A stretch of DNA of 64,000 nt, from contig CM041465.1 of assembly GCA_023213395.1 (NCBI GenBank), positions 216,697,741 to 216,761,740 on the forward strand, given 5' to 3'. The notes below the pieces were generated by a model. It worked only from the letters and a program-made list of their open reading frames with translations. It was not told the DNA's origin and made no database searches. Shown piece by piece: positions 26,961 through 38,740 of the stretch. Numbering within the stretch: the stretch's first letter is position 1; every line of letters begins with the position of its first letter. A program made the translations under genes and the position numbers. The DNA comes from Cycas panzhihuaensis (Eukaryota > Cycadophyta).

Positions 26961-29289
26961 TTCTCCTTGTGATCATGCCATCAAGAATATAGAATGGGCT
27001 TTAAAATACAGGAATTAACAGGAAGAAGAGGAAATGCATGAAATGGGGAGTAGCAAGAAAGAACAGGCTTTTAAGAAATTAGGAAAAATATGATACATAA
27101 GGGATAAAAAGAGAAATGAAAGGGGCTTGGGGTGTCTATAGCCTATTAACCCCATAATTTAGGGAACAAAATCACCTAGTGTACTTGTACAGGCATGAAG
27201 AGCTCATCGAAATAGGATAGATGATATTTAAGGGTGAAATTTGGCAGTGGGGCCTACTAACAACCTAGGTGCCATTATACTAAAAATTGAACTATAAAAA
27301 TCGGCCTAGTGCAAATTGATCAGTGTGATACGCTAATCGAAATAGGATGTAGGAATTTTAACTGTAATTTTTTTGGCCATTGACCTCTTTTTTTTTTCCT
27401 TTCTTTTTTCACAATAAGTTTAACAATTTAGGTCATTTCTAATTCTATTAAGTATTGATAAAGTTATGGCCTTCTTCTTAAAGGTTTATAGTTTTTGTGA
27501 TAGATGTACAAGTAACTTAGCAAACTCGATTTCTCTATATGAGTGGGACTTTAGATTAGAGGAGATCTACCAAACTCTAATGCTATGAGTGCTTAGCTCT
27601 GTAGGCCCTATAATAAACCTCTTTGTCATTATTGTAGCTCAGCCCAATATCCCAAGGCACTACCTATGGATGAAATACCGTCTATGTAAGGTCTATAGTC
27701 ATGTAGAGGTATTTGTGTAGAGTAACTTTTGGGTGCTAACCACTAACCTGTGCACCATAGAGGATAAACAACCAAAGGTTTGGCTATTCTATGATGGGTA
27801 GGGGAGCCTATCTAGGTCCTCCTATATACTTGAGGGTACATGGAGGCTTGATTCCACAGTTGAGTTCTATTTGAGGCTTGGTTTAATAGACTTAACTAAA
27901 TTCCTTCACGCAAGGGTGAAAAATCCATTGTACGCTTAACTAAGAATGATAGATCCTCATGATATTTATAGACCTTCGGTACTGGGTCTCTACTTATCGA
28001 AGTTGAGTAGTTACCAAGTAGAGTTATCTACCCAAGAAGATGGAGGGAGGGAAGAGAAAAGGGTAGCTGTCAAGTAGTGTAATCTACCCTTGAATAGTGA
28101 TTAAAATAACTAAAAGTTGAAACTAAAAAAGAGTACCAAAGGAGTACCTAAGTACTTTCTCTTAAGAGAATGAAGTAATAATGAATGCATTACAAGTAAT
28201 CTCTTTACCCTTAAATAGATAAAAGAGAGTCTTTCTTCAGCAATCTTATTGGTAACCCTAATGGCCTTACATATCATTAGCAGGCATATTGGCCTTACAT
28301 ATTATTGGAGGGCTTAATAGTCTATGCACAATAGTTAACATCAACACTTAACCCTTGATGGTTTCTCCATACTAGTGCCTCTTCCACTTAAGAAGATAGG
28401 ATTATGTTATACTCCACCTTCATTTCCACTTTGAAAGTCATGGTCATAATAAGAATATTTTCTAGTATCCTACTTATAATTGGATTGGTAGAAATGGTAC
28501 TAATTAATGACTTACCATACCTTACTAAGGCACTTGTATTGAGTTACAATGATAAAGGGATAGCATTATATAGTTATAAGTTTTACAACATTTAAAATAA
28601 TAGAGATACTTATGCCCTTACTTCTTCCCAAAATTCACCAATTCCATTTCTTATGATCTCTACTTTCTCCTCAAGCGTGCTACTTAGAATTGGAGTTGTA
28701 AATAGGAAAATTTCTTCTTTTGAAGCCAAGTACAACCGCATTGCTTCACTTGTTATCCTTTGAAAGCTTTTGCCTAAGAATGGTGAGCTTAATTGCTCTT
28801 GCCCTTTCTTGGTATATCTAGATCATGTGTACACCATTTAATGAAGTTTAGATTTTAACATGCTTTGATACCCAAATTTTCCCTAAAGTGGAAAATAGTT
28901 TAGTGTTCAGAAACAAAAGTTATAAGTATAGTTTTTTATATGTTTATGTTTATTGAAAAGTCAACATATCTATAAGTGAAATAAGACTAATGGAAATTAA
29001 AACTATATGATTAACAATATGTTCTTTTATAGTTATGAGTTAGTATACAAGCCCATATCTTAATTACAAACTACTAAATGAGAGTAGGAAATAAGAATAA
29101 TGTTGAGGAATTAAGAAGAGCTTCTAGAGCCAAAGAGCCTCTTTTTTATCTTCCCCCCAACTACTTTTGCAATTACTTCTTGAAGTTGCCACTGCTATAT
29201 TATTTACTAATTACTACAAGTGTTGATTCTATGTCAGAATTTCACTTAAGATCAAGTTCTATAGTGGTAAGTTGTATCTCTAGTTATGA
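26961..29289. other. Non-coding stretch, no feature recognised
   Basis: No reading frame with a recognisable domain was found on either strand. The upper part could be the 5' untranslated region and LTR of the gypsy whose gag starts just below, but no LTR pair or primer site was seen. The ORFs at 28404-28595 and 29078-29293 are AT-rich and unsupported. Confidence 0.4.
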
Positions 29290-30010
29290 CTAATTAGAAA
29301 TAACTTGCAAATGGTCATGTCTAGGGATTCAATTCTATTTAATAGCTGTAACTAAACACTATGACAACCCTATCCAAATACTATAATTGCAATTGATCAT
29401 TATGATGACATCTAACCATTGTGACCATTCCAATAGCAACTATATGATGTGATCACAACCTATGACTATAATTGAATATTACAACTACAACTAAACACTA
29501 CAACCACGTCTAAATATTGCGAGTGTGACCAAATACTACAATTGTAATTGAATATTATAATTGTATCTAAATATAGCAATGGATAAAGATAGCTTGCAAA
29601 TGTCCACGACTAATGATTATAGCCTATACTGAGATTATGACTTAATAACTACAATTATAACTAAACACAATAACCACACCCAACTATAGCGATCATTGGA
29701 GACACTTTGTGACCGATAGCATCAAGCAATTGTTGGCTACACTATAACTATGACCGAATACTATGATTACAACTAAATGTTATGATCTCAATTGAATACA
29801 GTGATCATTGCAAGTAGCTTGTAGATTGTCTCATCTAGTAACAACAAAAGACTTTGCAACTATGATCGAATATTACAAATGTAAGTGAATGTTGCTACTA
29901 AATGGCTTACTACAATTAAGTTGTTCAATACCACTGTCCACAATTGAATGGCACATATTGCAACTAGCTCATTCTATGCTTGTGATTGAATAACTTATAT
30001 TGATAACATT
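29290..30010. repeat. Degenerate 19-bp minisatellite
   Basis: Successive units such as attacaactacaactaaac, actacaaccacgtctaaat, actacaattgtaattgaat and attataattgtatctaaat show an exact 19-base step between about 29483 and 29577. More diverged units run on either side for about 700 bases. The approximate unit is ACTACAATTGTAACTAAAT. Arrays are broken by unrelated inserts near 29585-29640 and 29700-29750. It lies about 1.2 kb upstream of the ABCB gene. Confidence 0.7.
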
Positions 30011-31011
30011 GCATCCTATGACCCAACAACACTATGCCTCTGAGTAAATATTACAAACTTCAATTGTTTTCTCTATTCCTTTTCCATACAATGGAATCAC
30101 ACTTCTTTCTCTAAGTCTTGGCTTAATTCATGCTCAAATCACATGAAAGTCACATAGGAATTAGACTATTCCCAACTTCAAGTACAATATCTAAATTCTC
30201 TGTTTTAATATATCTCTTACTTTGTTCTCTAGCAAATTTTTAGTTTACATAACCAAAAATTATTATCTATTTTAAATATTTCGAAAAGCAATTATATGTT
30301 TAGCAATCTTTTGCACTATTCTATTTTATATGAATTAAATAAATCTCTCGCAATTTTTTTCATGACAAAATTATTATTTATTTTGAATATTTTACAGACC
30401 AATTATATATTCGATAATCTTTCGTACTATTCTTGTTTTGTATTAATTAAATAAATCCCATTTGCAACAAACCCCTCTCTATCAATGTATATGCACGTAT
30501 ATATATGATGAAAAAATTGGAGATGTGCATATAATTGTGAAAACTGTAACCAAACTTTACTTAGTAAATCCCATCAAATTCCAAGCTTCGGGACACCCGT
30601 GCCATCAGGATACAGAAACGCGTCTTCATAATCTACACGCTCCCATAGAATACACATCGTCTACAACCGCAACATCTAAACAAAATCGAACCTCTTCTTA
30701 CAAAAAAAGGATACGTTCATAGTTCCCTACGCCTAAAACAACCTTAAAATACAACGCACAGAGATGGGACTAACAGTTGACAGCTGGGCTACCTTAGGGG
30801 GTTCCGGTCTATCAATTAATTATAATTAAATGATTCTCCACTACCATGGACCATGTCGATTTATTGTATAACAGTCTCTCCAAAGCTTCCCAACCCTGAA
30901 GTCCGACCAACAGAACGTACACTGTATTGCGTGTCGTTTTGTACGAAAAAGAAATCAAAATTAACGACTGAAATTGATTAATAATAATCTGATATTTGTA
31001 TTGTAATAACG
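30011..31011 (+). promoter_or_regulatory. Upstream region of the ABCB gene
   Basis: AT-rich to about 30560, then more GC-balanced with intact CpGs (for example 'acgcgtcttc'), unlike the CpG-depleted transposon sequence around it. No transposon similarity was noticed, and no clear TATA box can be picked out. This is probably the promoter and 5' leader of the gene that starts at 31259. Confidence 0.4.
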
Positions 31012-31140
31012 ATGGCATTTCGATACGACGATTCTGCCGTCCCGCCAGATTCCATGGACTACAGACAGCCAGATCGCAACGCCACTGTCGTAACGAAAGA
31101 ATTTCATAGCATTTCAGAATTCTCAGATCAACTTGTTTAA
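31012..31140 (+). other. Upstream ORF, 42 codons
   Basis: ATG 31012 opens a 42-residue frame ('MAFRYDDSAVPP' start) that ends TAA at 31138-31140, 118 bases before the main ATG. A second short upstream frame of 21 codons runs 31156-31218 ('MKPLLEYTP' start). If both lie in the transcript they would reduce translation of the main protein. If the leader is shorter they are irrelevant. Confidence 0.4.
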
Positions 31141-31258
31141 CGAATCATATTTGCTATGAAGCCTTTGCTGGAATACACACCAACCATAACTTCCGGTACG
31201 AGAAATATCAGATTACGATAGAGAAAAAATTGCAGTCGTGAAGCTTCAATTCATCGAT

Positions 31259-33045
31259 ATGGAGGAATATGTTGTATCCGGAACGTCTCGGGGCTACAGC
31301 GATAATTATCATGAACATAGATCCACGAGGAGTGCTCGGTCTGGGTTCCTGAACCGTACGCCTGCTGGGTCAAATCCCAGGTCTCGGGATCCCACCCCCG
31401 TGGGCTCTCCTCGAATCACGCCCGAAACACCCCCCGGGAGTCGAACTAGCGATCTATCGTGGGAAACCAGCTCGACTGCCAATTGGTGCGATACTCCCAC
31501 AATCGGTTTTGCTTTAAGTCCGTGGACGGGAACCAGTTGGGACCGACAGATCATTTTCAGACGGACCGCCAGGGATTTTTACGTTTCCCAAACAGCAAGG
31601 GCCGGTTCCAGAAGAAATTCGCATAGGTCCGTCGAACGACCCGGATTTAGCTCCGCAGCCGGATCGTCGTCAGGTCCGGCGCGCGGTTCTTATTCGTCGG
31701 ACCGTCGTGGTTTGGGAGACGATCCAGGCCACTGGTATGGCATCGAGGATGCCCAAAATCCTGAACAAACGGAGTCCAACAGTTCTAATTATAGCAGATT
31801 TTCAAAATTTAACGCGGCGAAGGCCTTTGCTAGCAGAACCCGGGGATCGGATTTTGAAAAGGGAGGGGGTCTTGCTGCTAAGGATGAGCTGAGCATTACC
31901 AATTATGCTGATTCTATTTCCCCGGCACATGAAAAGCAATACGATGATTGGAATCGGTATGAACAGAAAGAAATTTCTCGTGATCATCAGAAATTTTCCG
32001 GTCATGTATCGAGAGTCAGTAATGTCGATTCCGCCTCCTTCCAGGATCCCAGTGATTATTATTCTTCGGAATTAGATGATGACCGTCAAGCAGCATTTGA
32101 AGATCCGAAGGGCGTTGGGTTATTCGATCTGTTTCTGTGTGCGAGCAGTTTTGAGATATTTCTCATGGTGTTAGGCTCTGTGGGAGCATTTGTGAACGGG
32201 GGCTCCCTGCCTTGGTATTCTCTGCTATTCGGTAGGTTTGTGAACAGCATCGGACATCATTCTAACGATAAGGACAAGATGCTACACGAGGTCCAGCAGG
32301 TGAATCTTACCGACTCTGAATACGCCTTAATATTTCTTAGATTTTTTTTTTTTTCTGCAATTGATCCCCAGCTTCATTATCATGCGAAGAAGATACAATT
32401 TTAATTCAAATGATAATAAATGGCATGTTGCAGATATGTCTGTATATGGTTGGGCTTTCGGTTATGGTAACGATTGGTGCTTACTTAGGTAAAGAGCGTG
32501 CCTTACTGTGATGTTCATCTCTAAGTTGGGGCGATTTCAGGAGGCAAATACATGAATTTCACGGGGAATTTAATATCGCTTTGCAGAAGTGACCTGCTGG
32601 ACGATGGTGGGCGAAAGAACGGCTCAGAAGATCAGAACAGCGTATCTGAGGGCAGTTCTGCGACAGGATATAGCATTTTTTGACACTAGCATTAGTACTG
32701 GAGACATAATGCACAGCATTTCCATGGATGTTGCTCAAATTCAAGAAGTCATGGGAGAAAAGGTCGTCGGAATCGAACATCTGGTTATTTCATTTGAGTT
32801 TGGATTGTTAATCGTATGTCTATATTTCAGATATGCTTCTCAGAATTGACATTCTTTTAATGGTGTAATGAATTGTATAGATGGGGCACTTCGTCCATCA
32901 TACGTGCACGTTCATTTCTGGTTACACCGTCGGCTTTATCAAGTCATGGCAAGTGTCTTTGGCTGTTCTGGCCATGACACCGTTAATGATGGTCTGCGGG
33001 ATCGTTTACCGAGCAGTGCACGTGGGTCTGGCGACAAAGGAAGAG
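31259..33045 (+). CDS. ABCB-type ABC transporter, first four exons
   Basis: Exons by splice signals and frame: 31259-32299 (347 codons), 32434-32488, 32587-32762 and 32881-33045, together about 479 residues without a stop. Introns are 134, 98 and 118 bases; the third donor (GTCGTC) is weak. Residues 1-285 are a Ser/Arg/Gly/Pro-rich, probably disordered extension, far longer than in most plant ABCBs. The first transmembrane domain follows: '[18 protein letters not shown]', '[18 protein letters not shown]', '[18 protein letters not shown]', '[12 protein letters not shown]', '[11 protein letters not shown]' and '[16 protein letters not shown]'. This is half of an ATP-driven membrane exporter (auxin or xenobiotic transport in known relatives). 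The nucleotide-binding domains and second half are absent. The last donor 'GAG|GTAAG' at 33046 is sound, so the gene may continue beyond a very long intron, or be a truncated copy. The start context has G at -3 and +4. Confidence 0.85.
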
Positions 33046-33569
33046 GTAAGAAATTATGAAGAACTAAATTAGAGTCTCCATGTATATTATGAAGGTTTTT
33101 GTTTGAAGAGATTGTCAATATTTAGTCAAGCTTAACACCTTATATATATGTTGAATGGAAGAAGCAAATAAAGATAATATCTTTCAATTTTATTTTGAGT
33201 TTAAGTGCATAGTTCAATATCTTTTTTGCTTTATACTTTTTTTCATTTCATTACTTTGCTCTATGATATCATAGCATAGGTTTGAGGCCTATTTCTTTCT
33301 ATCTTACTAAATCTAGAGTGCTAGGTGACATAATGTAGTAATAGTGCATTCACCCCATGCTTAATGATTAGATCTAAAATGGGAGATAACATAAACACTT
33401 AGGATAAGTTTCCATACCTCTAAAGTGGGAAGTAGTCATTCATTTGTAAGAGTGAAAGTTTTGGATAACTATTCAAATTGATAAATTAGTAAAATAAATA
33501 GAGCAAATTAGCAATCCAATTCTATAGAGTTTGATGGTGAAGGCTTTCATCTCTGTAAGCTCAAGATGA
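33046..33569 (+). other. Start of the fourth ABCB intron
   Basis: AT-rich, T-rich sequence after the donor at 33046, as expected for a plant intron. No acceptor followed by ABCB coding sequence was found. From about 33570 the sequence becomes the decayed PMD-like gene of a long-LTR element. Confidence 0.5.
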
Positions 33570-34620
33570 AGATGCTTCTCCTTGATAAGGATTTGTGAAG
33601 GTCATCACATCAAGGTAGTTCATCTCAATTTAGGCTCTTTTAATCGATATTGTGTCCCATTGGGACTTCCAATGACAAACTTTCCACTTACCCTCAATTA
33701 GGATGTCATGATTACTCATAAGGATATGAGGTGACTATTGTAAGTGCCCTATACAACACCACCCTACACAACACCACCACCTGAACTAGGTACCCTTCCT
33801 AGCACAGACAATGCCCACCAAGAAATGACAATATTCTTATATGGATGTGGGCACTAAGATAGATGTAGGGGTAGCATTAGGAGCATGAAGAGTTCTAAGA
33901 TACCCTATGTCTAAAAGCTTATCATTTGTGCAATCTTGTTTAGGATTTCAAGTCATCAAAACTATTGTAAGATCACTGGCAGCTAGATAGATGTGGTGCA
34001 GCAATGCAAGGTTGGCAAGAGGGTTAGATTGGGCCACGTTAATAGTGGCTAACATCAAGATATATTTGAGTTAGATTCGAATAGTGGACCATGGAGGATT
34101 TTTATATTGCACTCTATTATAGTGCTAGTTCTTTAATAAATTTAGGGGAGTGGGCCTAAGGGTAGGTCCTCATCCAATGGTTAATGTGGACATGTTAGTG
34201 CACAGGTGAACCATCCACTTCAAGAACCTTGAGGCCCTTAAATAGATGAGTAAGATGGTTGAATTAATGATTATAAAGTAGACATTTATGTAAGAATATG
34301 ATGGGACTATAATGTTGATGAGCTAGAGCTAACAATCAGTGGTAAGGGTGGAGATGGAGAGGGTAAGCCTGCTAATAAAGGGAAAGCTAAGAGAGGAGTG
34401 GGCCTAGTAATAGAGGAGGGTGGGGAGGAGGGTCACGGTGATGGTTATGAATGAGTTGAATGGAATGGTAGGCAAGCTGGGCTTATTAAAAAGGGAACAC
34501 CTTATAGGATTAAGGGGACATATGCTTAGTTTGAGGGTTCTTAATGGGATCATGTTAGGGCTGAGACAAACAAATGTTCCTTTGAGAGGGGCTAAAAGGA
34601 GGAGGTACATCTTCATGAGA
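33570..34620 (+). pseudogene. Antisense PMD-like gene, copy 3 (most decayed)
   Basis: Aligned with copies 1 and 2: 'FHLP'-type start near 33690, 'RVLRYPMSKSLS' near 33900, 'GGFLYCTLL' with a stop, 'FFNKFRGV' near 34130, 'NLEALK' near 34235, then a Gly/Glu-rich stretch and the basic C-terminal part near 34480-34620 ('GAKRRRYIFMR'). Frame changes and stops are numerous. It again lies opposite to a gag/protease module (34640 upward on the minus strand), in the same head-to-head arrangement as in the 5132-26560 element. Confidence 0.5.
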
Positions 34621-34639
34621 TGATTCCGCTTGGGCCTAA

Positions 34640-35640
34640 GTGTTACACAGGGGGTTTGAGGTCTTCATCATCTAATTCAAGATCATTGAGAATGGCTAGA
34701 TACCCATAGCTATCTACCCTATTAAAAGCAAAATGAACCATGTTTGGCCAAGTCAATAGGGGGTCATCATCAAGTTGGAGGCTTGGACCTTGAAAAAATA
34801 CCACAAGGGAAGAGTCTAGTTCTTCAGTTTCGTTATCCTCAGCATCAAAGATGTCTTAGACCACAGGTTAGGAAGATCAAAAAAGGGGGGCTCATGTGTT
34901 ACAATGCAAACTCTTCCATTGTGAACAAATTTTAACTAACCCTATAAGAAAGAGTAGACTACCCCCATGTGGTCCAACCATGGTTATCTCAAAAGGAAGT
35001 TATAATCGATATCGATATTAAGGACAATGATATCAATGAATATGGTTTTATCCTTGAGAGTAAAAGGAAAGGTGACCATTCTAAGAGGTGCCTTTTCATT
35101 TCTATCATATCTTTGACACTTCCATGGGACTGTCTGAAGGGCCCTAATAGAGTTCTTTAAACATTTAAGTAAGCATGATATTCATTAATGACCTATTATC
35201 AACAATAATTTTTTTAAAGTGTGAAATCTAAGGTCTCAATAGTGATGGCAAAGGGGTAGTGCCAAAAGTATGCACGCTCTTTAGTGGATGGCAGGTCATC
35301 AGGGTTTAAAGAGATGACAAGTTGGTTAGGGAAAGTGGTGGTGATGACATGGTAAGGTACTTCCTTATGCCTTAGGACCTTCATGAGTAGGTTTCACTAG
35401 TTAGGGTAGCTTCGCAAGAGGTCCATTATAAATATACTAACAAAAACAACATGAAATTCTTCCATAATAGAAAAAGATTTCCCCTCACTAATAGGTTGGG
35501 GAAGGGTCATTCTAAAGTCATATCGACTAGGGTGGATAGGAATTACCTTGGGTAAGATAATCATATTCGTGGGAAAGGGGCTCAACAGGTGGTTATTAGG
35601 AAGTAGAGGGTTCTCCAACTTACCTAGTTAATTCGGCTTG
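34640..35640 (-). pseudogene. Retropepsin-type protease region of the second long-LTR element
   Basis: Minus-strand reading with frame changes resembles the gag-protease region of Ogre/Tat elements: 'LLMKVLRHKEVPYHVITTT', 'FPNQLVISLNPDDLPST', the remnant of the catalytic VLVDNGSALN-type block around 35190 (eroded), and 'NFLL' followed by 'PWLDHMGVVYSF' near 34955 (the NLLLGRPWIHxxGA motif). The catalytic Asp triad cannot be made out, so the enzyme is dead. RT does not follow. Confidence 0.55.
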
Positions 35641-36179
35641 GGTTACAAGGAACACTTGGGTGATGTCAACTCTTTGGATGACACTTTCACTTTTAGCATT
35701 ATAGTATTAGGTTGCCTAGGCTGGGTCTTAGGGTTTAGAGGAAGGAGAGCATATTGGCTTGAGTTAGGATTTATTCTTAGGTTGATTTAGAGTGGGACTA
35801 GATGGAGGTCTCCTTTGAGGTTAGGGTTACCCCCTTTCTTGTTTGATTCTATGGTTGGGTTTGGGGGCATCATGGTTAGGGAAGGGGTCCTAATGGATTG
35901 GCTATTCAAGATTAGGCTTAGATGTGAGTCATGGAGGGGAATATCAAGGCAGTGCTTACTCAAGATGTTAGGTCTAATAATGGGTATCGTCATGGAAACA
36001 ACTCTAATGGACTATACACCATCTCTTCTCAAGGGGAGATTGGCCCTTTTTATCTTACGAAGGGCCAGGACTAGCCCCTTTAGGCTGGGAAACTATATAG
36101 GTGGCTTGATGAACTAATCTATACCCATACAAGGAGAAAGGCAGCTTAAGTTAGCTAAGGGTTGGTTGGAGTTTAAGAT
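35641..36179. other. Gag-protease linker of the second long-LTR element, no domain seen
   Basis: Low-complexity, G/A-rich on the plus strand; no conserved motif or zinc knuckle recognised. The plus-strand ORF 35815-36117 is considered a shadow. Confidence 0.35.
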
Positions 36180-36461
36180 CTTTAATCACTCATTCAAATA
36201 AGCAATCTATGGAGTTTAGAGAGTTTATTGTCTTATCAGTGTTACTAACAAGAGGACTTAGAGCCTATGGTTGAGGCATTTGGCCTCATGAAGGAGGTAA
36301 TGTCTCATGATGTAGGAGAGGTCTATTGACTTTTATGAGGCCTGCTTAAATCTCGATGGACTCTATGGTAAAGCATTTGGATATAGTTGAGCTATACATG
36401 GTAGCATCTATCTTAAGCACTTTGGCATAAGTTTTAAGGTGAAGGGCATTAGATAAATGGA
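36180..36461 (-). pseudogene. gag of the second long-LTR element, C-terminal piece
   Basis: Nucleotide similarity to 18290-18420 is clear by eye (for example 'gaggcctgcttaaatctcga' beside 'gaggcttcttaagacccatc'). It encodes the end of the capsid. It stops at the target duplication (36462-36466) and continues at 42359. Confidence 0.6.
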
Positions 36462-36466
36462 ATAGG

Positions 36467-37316
36467 TGTTGACTTTGGGTTGTTCCCACTACACTTGTGG
36501 GAACAGTGCACTTGTCAAGGTTACACAGCGCTATAGTCTAGTTCAGGATATTGTCAACATGTCATACATTCCGCATATAATTCATATATATTTCACAGAA
36601 TAGTACATAGCAGTACAGAAATCAATACATACTCAGCAAATCATCATCACAACACCAAGAATACATCATTTTCCACGTAACTCTTCCTTTTATTAAGTCA
36701 ACAGTTCAATTACGTAGGTGGAATGCATTCACGAGCATTCCGGACATCTGATCTTCTGTTACATATGCGTACCCGGATGGTACTTATCATACGATGATGC
36801 TCCAAATGGGTCATCATATGTCTTGGCTCCTGCACCTTGCACGTGCGTGATAATCCGCTCTCACCCTCAAGAGTATGTCATAGAATTGAATCACTCAGCT
36901 CTCACACTAGAATGGTCCTCAAAGAACCATTAAATATGTCCCTTTGATGCCTTTTGGATGAAAGGTTATGACCCAAAGTCATAACCATACCTTTTTGTTA
37001 CCAAGGTACCCTTTAACTTTAATCATTAGTTATGCACTTTAACTAATGTCTTCATTAGGTCCGTACGTCCGTACGTATGTCCGCGACTTCCTGTGCTTCC
37101 ACTAGTCCCGCATCGCCGTGCATACCGCCTGCTCGCCACTGCACGTATCGTAGTGCGCACTGCCCCGTATGCACCGCCATAATGCATTCTAGAATGCTAG
37201 TTTTTCCATTGTTTCACCTCGTGCGTACCTCTGTATGGTCCGTATTTCCATTCCTTTGGTCAATACAAGCCTGTATTTTGTCTTCCTCAAGGCCTATGTC
37301 ACAATATCTCCCAACA
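36467..37316 (-). repeat. 3' LTR (850 bp) of the 5.9 kb gypsy
   Basis: TGTTGACTTTGG to ATCTCCCAACA. 37060-37195 is rich in CGTA/TACG words, including a tandem 'gtccgtacgtccgtacg', many changed to TGTA or CATA in the partner LTR. No strong polypurine tract adjoins it; 'AAGATAGA' on the minus strand is the nearest candidate. The ORFs within are unsupported. Confidence 0.88.
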
Positions 37317-37734
37317 TCTATCTTGGGTCAACATGATTGGGTTGAGCATCCTTACTCAATAAAAAATTCAAAATTTGGGGTATTCCTCCCCCTCTCTATT
37401 TTAAGGCTTCTCCTGTTGCCTCTGTTCCACTGCTTGGTCGCCATTCTTGGTTAATAAATCCTCATCTATTGGCACTTTGTTTTGTTCAACTTCCCCTCGA
37501 TTTTCTGTATGATGATATATCTTTCCTCCATGCTTCACCATATTGCTTATTTGTATGATATGAGTTACGGTTGTTTTCTTGTTTTTTAATTTTTTTGTAT
37601 TTTATATTACATACCAAACTGAATCACGTTCCGGTATCAAGGCAATTCGATTTTGCCTTAACTTCATACAACACGCTATGGTACAACCAACTGATTTGGC
37701 TAGTAAGTTGCTCCACCCTAGTTGATATAGGGTT
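37317..37734. other. 3' untranslated part of the 5.9 kb gypsy
   Basis: T-rich on the plus strand with a pyrimidine run 'tcctccccctctct' near 37384 (purine-rich on the element's strand). No gene seen. Confidence 0.45.
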
Positions 37735-38740
37735 TCAGTTTACTACCCTTGACCATTTCAGGTAGTAGCTGGCCTGATTGTTTCTTCAACTGGATAGTGC
37801 CATTCTGGTACACTTTCTCAATCTTATATGGGCCTTTCCAATGCATCTTCAATTCTCCTTGGGTTGTTTGGGATTTGTTGTTGAATCACCATACTCGATC
37901 ACCCTTCTCAAAATATGATGTCTTGTCATGGTAGTCGTGCCTTGTCTTTTTTTGCCTTTTCCTTAGTGTAGTATGCTTTGTCGATTTCTTCTTATGATCC
38001 CTTAATTGATCTTCTCCTAACCAATGTTCTCTATAATGTCTCAAATGGGAATTTCCACATAGTGGTTCTTTATAAAAGGGCTTCACATAATCTCCAATGT
38101 ATTCTCCATGATTTCTATCTTTTGGAGTGGTAATTTTGTTTCCTAGACCAAAATCTCTAGGGATACTCTCAACAAGTTCCTTTTCTTCTTTCTCAAATTT
38201 GGCGCCGATAGTTGAAAAAGATCTTCCGCTGGGTAGGTGTACCTCTAAAGAAGATGAGGAAGGTTTGTTACTTCCTTCCTCGGGCTGGGACGGGGGTGGG
38301 GAAGGGCAATATACCTCAAGACCCACACTGGAGGTAGAGGGAAGGTTAGGGTTAGAGGGGGTTGGGGTATTAGGAGGTGAATTAGGGTAAGGGTTTGGGT
38401 TAAAAGGGGGATTTGGGTTTGGGTCTAGGTTTTTAATATTATTATTAACACTCGTATAATCAACAAATTTAGATTTGATATCAACTTTCTCAGTTATATT
38501 CTGAGAAAGTAGGTTACACCTATAGGATGAGGGGTTGACTTTATATGCGTCCCGTAGCCAATAATCCACAAATCTCATCCCGTTTTCATCGTCTGAAGAA
38601 TTGTAGATTTCTCCAAAATAGGTCAGTTCTTCTTTCTGATTATTATTTGACGTGGTGGGCTCTTCTGCCGTATGGTAGATATGTTCTTCCCCAATGGAAG
38701 AGAATGTTGTGTCGCTGTTCTTTGTCTTTGGATCCTTCAT
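37735..38740 (-). pseudogene. Linker ORF ending in an integrase C-terminal domain
   Basis: A 284-codon open frame (38740-37886) continues past one stop to about 37735. It has an acidic start, then 'NPNPPFNPNPYPN' and 'PSTSSVGLEVY' Pro/Asn/Ser-rich stretches (about residues 105-175), then a basic region. The end is 'RHDYHDKTSYFEKGDRVW', then, past the stop, 'GELKMHWKGPYKIEKVY'. The last part matches the integrase C-terminal SH3-like domain of the 10 kb gypsy (55737-56159: 'KMKIRWLGPYRIQYIY'). No RT, RNase H or DDE core is present, although flanking domains remain readable. This suggests one clean deletion with or without gain of a spacer. Confidence 0.75.

Noticed and set aside
29290-30010. 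Regularly spaced short repeats as a possible CRISPR array
   Set aside because: The units are contiguous 19-mers without unique spacers, and the context is a plant nuclear genome.
31309-32005. Minus-strand ORFs opposite the ABCB first exon
   Set aside because: They are shadows of a GC-rich coding exon with splice signals and conserved motifs on the plus strand.
37077-37454. 125-residue Ser/Cys-rich ORF as a gene
   Set aside because: It lies mostly in the LTR of the 5.9 kb gypsy and is not conserved in the partner LTR frame.
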